Assembly: GCA_029378245.1 (NCBI GenBank)
Contig: JARKIF010000026.1
Coordinates: forward strand, 434,001 to 498,000
Length of the DNA stretch: 64,000 bases
Source: Roridomyces roridus
Taxonomy: Eukaryota; Basidiomycota; Agaricomycetes; Agaricales; Mycenaceae
Direction of reading: 5' to 3'
The notes beneath the pieces are model-generated. The model saw only the letters and a list, made by a program, of their open reading frames with translations. It ran no database searches and had not been told where the DNA came from. A program made the position numbers and the translations under genes. Position 1 is the stretch's first letter. Every line of letters begins with the position of its first letter. This document shows positions 59,601 to 64,000 of this stretch, piece by piece.

Positions 59601-59816
59601 ATACCCCAACTACTCCACTTCGAACCTGCACGAGAGAGAGGGACTCCAGTGAGCGGCATTGCGGTGTACCATCCCTCCCACTGAACTGACAAATCAATCC
59701 AACTCGTGTACACTTCAAGCTTAAGCCACGCACGACATCCAAGAACCCTCGAGCGCCATCTGTGAACGCCGCAGTCGACAAATCATCGAGTTGCCCAGAG
59801 AAAGGCACCCATGTTC

Positions 59817-61375
59817 CGAGTCTTAAAAATTTATTTTTAAGCTCGGTCTTATCGGCCCGTTTCCCGCCAAAGTGGGGGTCCAATTTTCACCGATGACATC
59901 TTTGAGCCCTGCTTGTTTGGCTCCCAACAAATTCCTTATAAGGTAATTTTGCGGTGTTCTCACTCCATTTGGTCCTATCTTAGTCATTTACTCTTACACC
60001 TTGGACATGTATCTCCATCTATCTCAACTTCTGCCGGCCTCCCTGTTGTTAACATCTCTGCCGACCGTCGGACGCTGTCGGACGCGGAACTAGGGATGAA
60101 CACCGCCCGTCTACGGGTGACGGCCGTCAATCTTACGGCTTGAGACGGTTACGGGCCGTCAAAAATACGGCCGTCTTTTTCACATTTCAATGGGTCCGAC
60201 GGGACGGGACGGCAAAATTGACGGGTACGGGCCGTCAAAAGACGGGTCCCGTACGAATCTCATCAAAGTGCTCACATTTGAACTGTGAAAACCATCTTGC
60301 ATTGTTGTAGTGCTCTCTATACATATTGCCAATGTCAGTACATCTTATTCTGGTGAGCCAACCAAGAGTTCACCACTGTTGACGATGGTTTGATGTAGAT
60401 TTGGGGTCAGATGTCCCATCAATCAGCCGATAAGAGGCTGATAGTGCCTTCGGATCCAAAGCACATTGTCAACACCTGCTTGTGCGGTCCTCCCACCACC
60501 GGCTCAACAGATTCCGGTCAAAAATACCTCTGATCCGACCATCACGGATGCCGACCCGTAGACGGCCCGTCAATCTGTGAGATTGACAGGACGGACGGCA
60601 GTGTTACCGTCCCGTACCCGTCCCGTATATTTTTTCGGGGAAGGGCCCGACGGGTACGGGTACGTACCCGTCTACGGACGGCCGTCAAACGGGTTGACAC
60701 GGGTACGGTGTGCATCCCTACGCGGAACGAGATCGGAGGTCTGTTTGACAGCTGATGACTCAACAATGCTTCCAGCTTCCCACCACCACGCGGCGACTTG
60801 GCATCGACTAGACACCCATTTCCACTGCACCTACCGGCGACAACATCGTGTTTTTGACAACCCACTCCAGCTCCCTTGTCTCAGCCAGTTTCCATTCCTG
60901 GCATTTCGGTTCGAGAGTCGACATCCACTACGTACGCTGGCCTAGCGCGTCTCTTGTGTCTCTCTCTCCCTTGCGTCTCGCCCAATTTCTTAGTTTTTGG
61001 CTCACTGACTGTGGCTCTTTGGTACAGCTTTCCGACTACCGCTCTTTGGAGGATGGACCATGAATATAGATAACTTGTCCAAGACTTGTCCCCATCCTGT
61101 CTTGTCGCATGCCATGAAAATACTGATTTGCTGGGGTCATTTTTCTCATCTGGCTTGTACACCATCCCCTCGGAATTGCCATATCCCCACCGTGATCCGT
61201 CATCTCACAAGTCTCACCTCACTTTGTCAGTCTGAATGTCCAAATAGTACGAAGCAGAAGCAACACCTGCTATTATTGTCCACAGCTTCTTGTGGCCACG
61301 GGAATCACAGACTACACCAGGCTCAAAACCTACAGACTCGGATTGCCATGCACCCGCAATGGCCCTTAAAAGCAG
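59817..61375. mobile_element. repeat R, copy 2 (R2), carrying a nested MITE
   Basis: Left end palindrome and right end identical in kind to R1. The host exon can be rejoined across it (CCCATG then TCGACGTC), showing a clean insertion. About 920 bp remain after removing the nested MITE and its extra duplication. No ORF, terminal inverted repeat or poly-A. Confidence 0.75.
60083..60728. mobile_element. hAT-like MITE nested in R2, 8-bp target duplication
   Basis: The element (60091-60720, 630 bp) begins TAGGGATGAACACCG and ends with the complement of TAGGGATGCACACCG. It is flanked by CGCGGAAC on both sides (60083-60090 and 60721-60728). R1 lacks it at that point. Internal GACGGG/CCGTC motifs in both orientations cluster near both ends, as in the MITE at 8064-8477. 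No ORF of note; non-autonomous. Confidence 0.9.
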
Positions 61376-62811
61376 GTCGACGTCTGCTTCTCGATGGGCG
61401 GCGACTCGGAAGCAAACGATGTGAAGTTCCGTGACTGAGAATCCACGAGAACAGTCTGCTCGACGAGCCCGAGAGAGCATCGGAAGGCCTGGATGGTAGG
61501 GATCGAGGAGAAATTCAGGTTCATCCACGGCGCGGTGTCGTTGTTGGAGTCCAAAACTGGGATGGTGGTGTAGAAAACGGCGGGCGAGGGGAACGGGGGC
61601 GAAATGATGTAGGTCGCAGCTGGGTAGAAGGAGCGATTCAGATGGCCTTCGAGAACGATAGGGTAACACACCTCCAGTTGTCTTGTAACTCAACGAAACC
61701 GTGGAGATGAGACCGCTCTCTACAAGGTAGGTTGAGCTCCACGCATTGCATTTCAAGGGAAAGACAAAGTCTACCGCTGTTCCCCAGACCGTACTCGGTG
61801 CCACTGACATTTAAACTCAGTGCCGTGGCATTGAAAGCGGTACCCGGTATGTATCCACAGCTGATGTTGAATCCGGTGGCGCTGACACGTACAGACCCAG
61901 CTCCTGTGTTCGGTTCAAGTACATCGTACAAGGTTGCCCCGTGGAGTCCCAGGGTGTTGCTCGGACTGAGGAAGGAGAAGAATGGCAGTGAGCCGGCTGC
62001 GTATTGCCCCGCAGCTTCCCTAGTGAGAAGCGACTTAGTAGCACCCAAGAGAACATGAAGCCATTGTCGTACAGAAAACCCTGTCGATTGGTCTCATTGA
62101 CGCCAGAGAGGTCGAAGGTCGGAAGGCTTTGCGTCGAAATGGGCACGGATTGATTGACGACAAGAGACTGGGGCGCGGCTACTCCAGGGAACGCTGTATG
62201 CAGAACTGAGATGCCGGCGAGATATGTCAAAGCAGAGAGGACGCCCATCGACGACGCAGGAATGGCGCGCTGTTGCCAGAGTCGTACGACAGCCGAGCCT
62301 AGACCTGACCAAGCGACGGCGTTGTCGTGCGTTGCTGTGAGCAGCTGCTTGGTATGTAGATCGTGGCGCAGAGCAAGGGACTGTGTAACGAAGACGAGTA
62401 CAGCGGAATAGAGCTGATGATGTGGTTAGGCCACTGTATTGGCGAGAGGCATGACCCATACCGTGATAAAAGTCGTCAAGATCCCCTTGACGAGCTGAGC
62501 CACAAGTGGCTCACGATCCACACTGAAAACTATTCGGTGTTCCCACTCCTGATGCCAGGCGATCAGAAGAAGGAACTGGATGGCGACTAGCGCCACATGT
62601 AAAGGCAATGAAAGAATACTGTGTTGACCAGTGGAAGATTGCGTTTCCGCTGGTGTTGCATCTTGTCAGCGAATTGAGGGGAATGTTAGAGAAACGAGGA
62701 AATTGATAGCGAACCCCGCGGTTTGCCTAGAAGAGTTTCGCTGGAGCCCGAGTCCTGTGTGCCAACGCTAAGAGATCGGGCGTGAGTCTCGTGGACACGG
62801 GGCCGGCTCAT

Positions 62812-63861
62812 GGAAAGAGAAGGGGGAGGTGCGGAGATTTTGGACCAGAGAAAGATGGTAGCCCAGATTATAATGGTGGACATCGACATGGAGATGCAAT
62901 GAACGGGAGGATATCCAGAGACCATCAGGAGAGAACCTGTAATTGGGAAGATTTTGGGACCAGGAATGGATGAAAAATGGTGGGCATTGCCATGGAGATG
63001 AGATGGGAAGTGCCACCGCCTCACCAGTGTGGGATTAGCACTACCGAGAACGATGGAACATGCTCTAACGCCCCGTCGAGCTCGTTGCCAAGTATCACAT
63101 GACACACATAGACAGCCGCTTCATATTGGTAGTCCAGTACATTTGGTACGCTTGTATGGGCGCGATTGCTCCTACGCTAGTTCGCGGAGCTCACCTAGGA
63201 ATCACCATCATGATTGATGAGAGACGCCGATGAATCGAAGGCACTGCTCAACGGAAACGCACCAAAAATGGCGACGCCACAATCAAGATGCAGAGAACGC
63301 GAGCTGCGTCAGTGCTGGGGTCAGGCAGAATGGATCCGCGATTGCTTGTGAGAAGAGAACAGTCGGAGTACCGGTCGAGAGCAAGAAGTTGTTAGCAAGA
63401 AGTTGTTGGAAGCAAGTTGGAGGACACGAGGATCGTCCGGCGGCGGGCGCAGTGGTCAAGCCCGTGGCATAGCATCAGGGATGTAGATTACTCGGAACAA
63501 GTTGTTCTCCGAGAGGCTGAGACTGAAGCGAATGGGGGGCACGACGGATGGCAGAGTGAAATGAGGCAAGAGCAAGAAAGATCCGAGCACAACACATGCA
63601 AACTGCGCTGAAGCCAGCCGATCACAAACTGATCCCGGCACGAAATTATGATGGGAAATTATATCCGAGCCTACAGTACAAAAACATTGCAGTGTTGTAC
63701 AAATGCATACAGAGAGTGTAAGGATCACATTCGGCGATCACGGCGATCAGCACAGCATCTGTACAGCATTCCCGCTGCACGCCAACTGCGGGCACAGTTG
63801 AACACAGGTTCAACCTGCGGCGCAGCGGTCATTAGGTGGCGCACGGACCACCCGCGAACAG
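62812..63861 (-). promoter_or_regulatory. 5' flank of membrane-gene copy 3 (duplicated block)
   Basis: No gene. Related to 37903-38624 and 43736-45060 over most of its length, ending with TGTACAAATGCAT near 63700. Downstream of that point the sequence is unlike the other copies. Confidence 0.5.
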
Positions 63862-63869
63862 TATAAATA
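63862..63869 (+). promoter_or_regulatory. TATA-like box near the window edge
   Basis: TATAAATA at 63862-63869, followed by a pyrimidine-rich stretch and no ATG-led ORF before the window ends. It could be a promoter of a plus-strand gene or of a repeat beyond 64000. Motif only. Confidence 0.25.
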
Positions 63870-64000
63870 GTTCTCTTTCGTAGCCAGTAGATAGCATTCT
63901 GAACGTTATAGATTTTATCGACTCCATCCCGTGTCTACGACAAATCTTCGACATTACCCTGCTTGCGCAGAAGCCATACGAGCCACCAGATGGCTTTTTT

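Larger units (their letters stand above)
56627..62811 (-). pseudogene. two-unit membrane protein, copy 3 (broken)
   Basis: Same order of parts as the intact gene, from ATG at 62811 to the stop at 56627. Damage: a 1-nt gain near 62047, just before the TREAAGQYAAG segment, and a 1559-bp R repeat with a nested MITE inserted in an exon of the unit 1 extracellular domain (59817-61375). Unit 2 appears largely open (for example GLEGGMLYSIL, RINMTCGYL, VFRCSLGLVNGSVTVDSQSR). The junction between units is still one open frame (PSDKPLKGIHVLSEHPVADR). Microexons remain at 59193-59207 and 56956-56970. Confidence 0.8.

Noticed and set aside
1..64000. CRISPR arrays, bacterial operons, ribosome binding sites, rRNA genes
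   Set aside because: None seen; intron-rich genes and transposon types show a fungal nuclear genome where the first three do not apply.

Overview
The window reads as genomic DNA of a mushroom-forming basidiomycete (Agaricomycetes). The main grounds are genes split by many short introns (mostly 45-60 nt), a TET/JBP-type 2OG-Fe(II) dioxygenase of the fungal family, a complete Plavaka-type DNA transposon with its DUF6532 partner gene, a Zn2Cys6 regulator and many small non-autonomous DNA elements. Everything here is read by eye from the sequence; family names rest on motifs I recognise and no search was run. Several gene models were joined exon by exon and checked for reading phase: the 1252-aa membrane protein, the 633-aa regulator, the 970-aa transposase, the 348-aa DUF6532 protein, the 415-aa epoxide hydrolase, the 344-codon alpha/beta hydrolase and a 199-aa conserved protein.

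Layout. 1-22 kb is gene-poor and repeat-rich. It holds the C-terminal exons of an unidentified gene (1.3-1.7 kb), the TET/JBP-like dioxygenase (2.5-4.3 kb), a hAT-like MITE (8.1-8.5 kb), a decayed gag-like ORF (10.5-12 kb), a wrecked ubiquitin-conjugating-enzyme pseudogene (14.1-14.6 kb), a decayed transposon segment with a tRNA-like relic (16.7-17.9 kb), an unresolved membrane-protein gene (18.3-19.2 kb) and a nucleotide-sugar-transporter/glycosyltransferase-like fusion (19.3-22.2 kb). 22-27 kb holds a diverged direct repeat, a 103-bp repeat present twice (one copy split by a 150-bp TA-flanked MITE) and one hypothetical helical protein. At 27.2-28.8 kb lies an intact epoxide hydrolase.

The core of the window (29.4-62.8 kb) is a repeated two-gene unit: a Zn2Cys6 regulator on + converging on a large membrane-protein gene on -. 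The regulator is intact at 29.4 kb and a pseudogene at 48.9-56.3 kb. The membrane-protein gene occurs three times (32.2-37.9, 39.1-43.7 and 56.6-62.8 kb). Each copy consists of two homologous units fused head to tail, and each unit has a 15-nt microexon just before its last membrane span. Only the middle copy is intact; the outer two carry frameshifts and an inserted repeat called R here. Between copies two and three lie a conserved 199-aa protein gene, a tRNA-arm-like repeat field and an alpha/beta hydrolase gene with a single in-frame TAG.

The regulator pseudogene is split by a complete 5042-bp Plavaka transposon (49347-54388) with TA target duplication, 13-15 bp inverted ends and two divergent, apparently intact genes. 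A near-copy of its terminal repeat sits in the promoter between those genes. The R repeats are themselves hosts to two different hAT-like MITEs, each with a perfect 8-bp duplication. So the locus is a tandem gene cluster under strong transposon attack in which one regulator and one membrane-protein gene remain intact.
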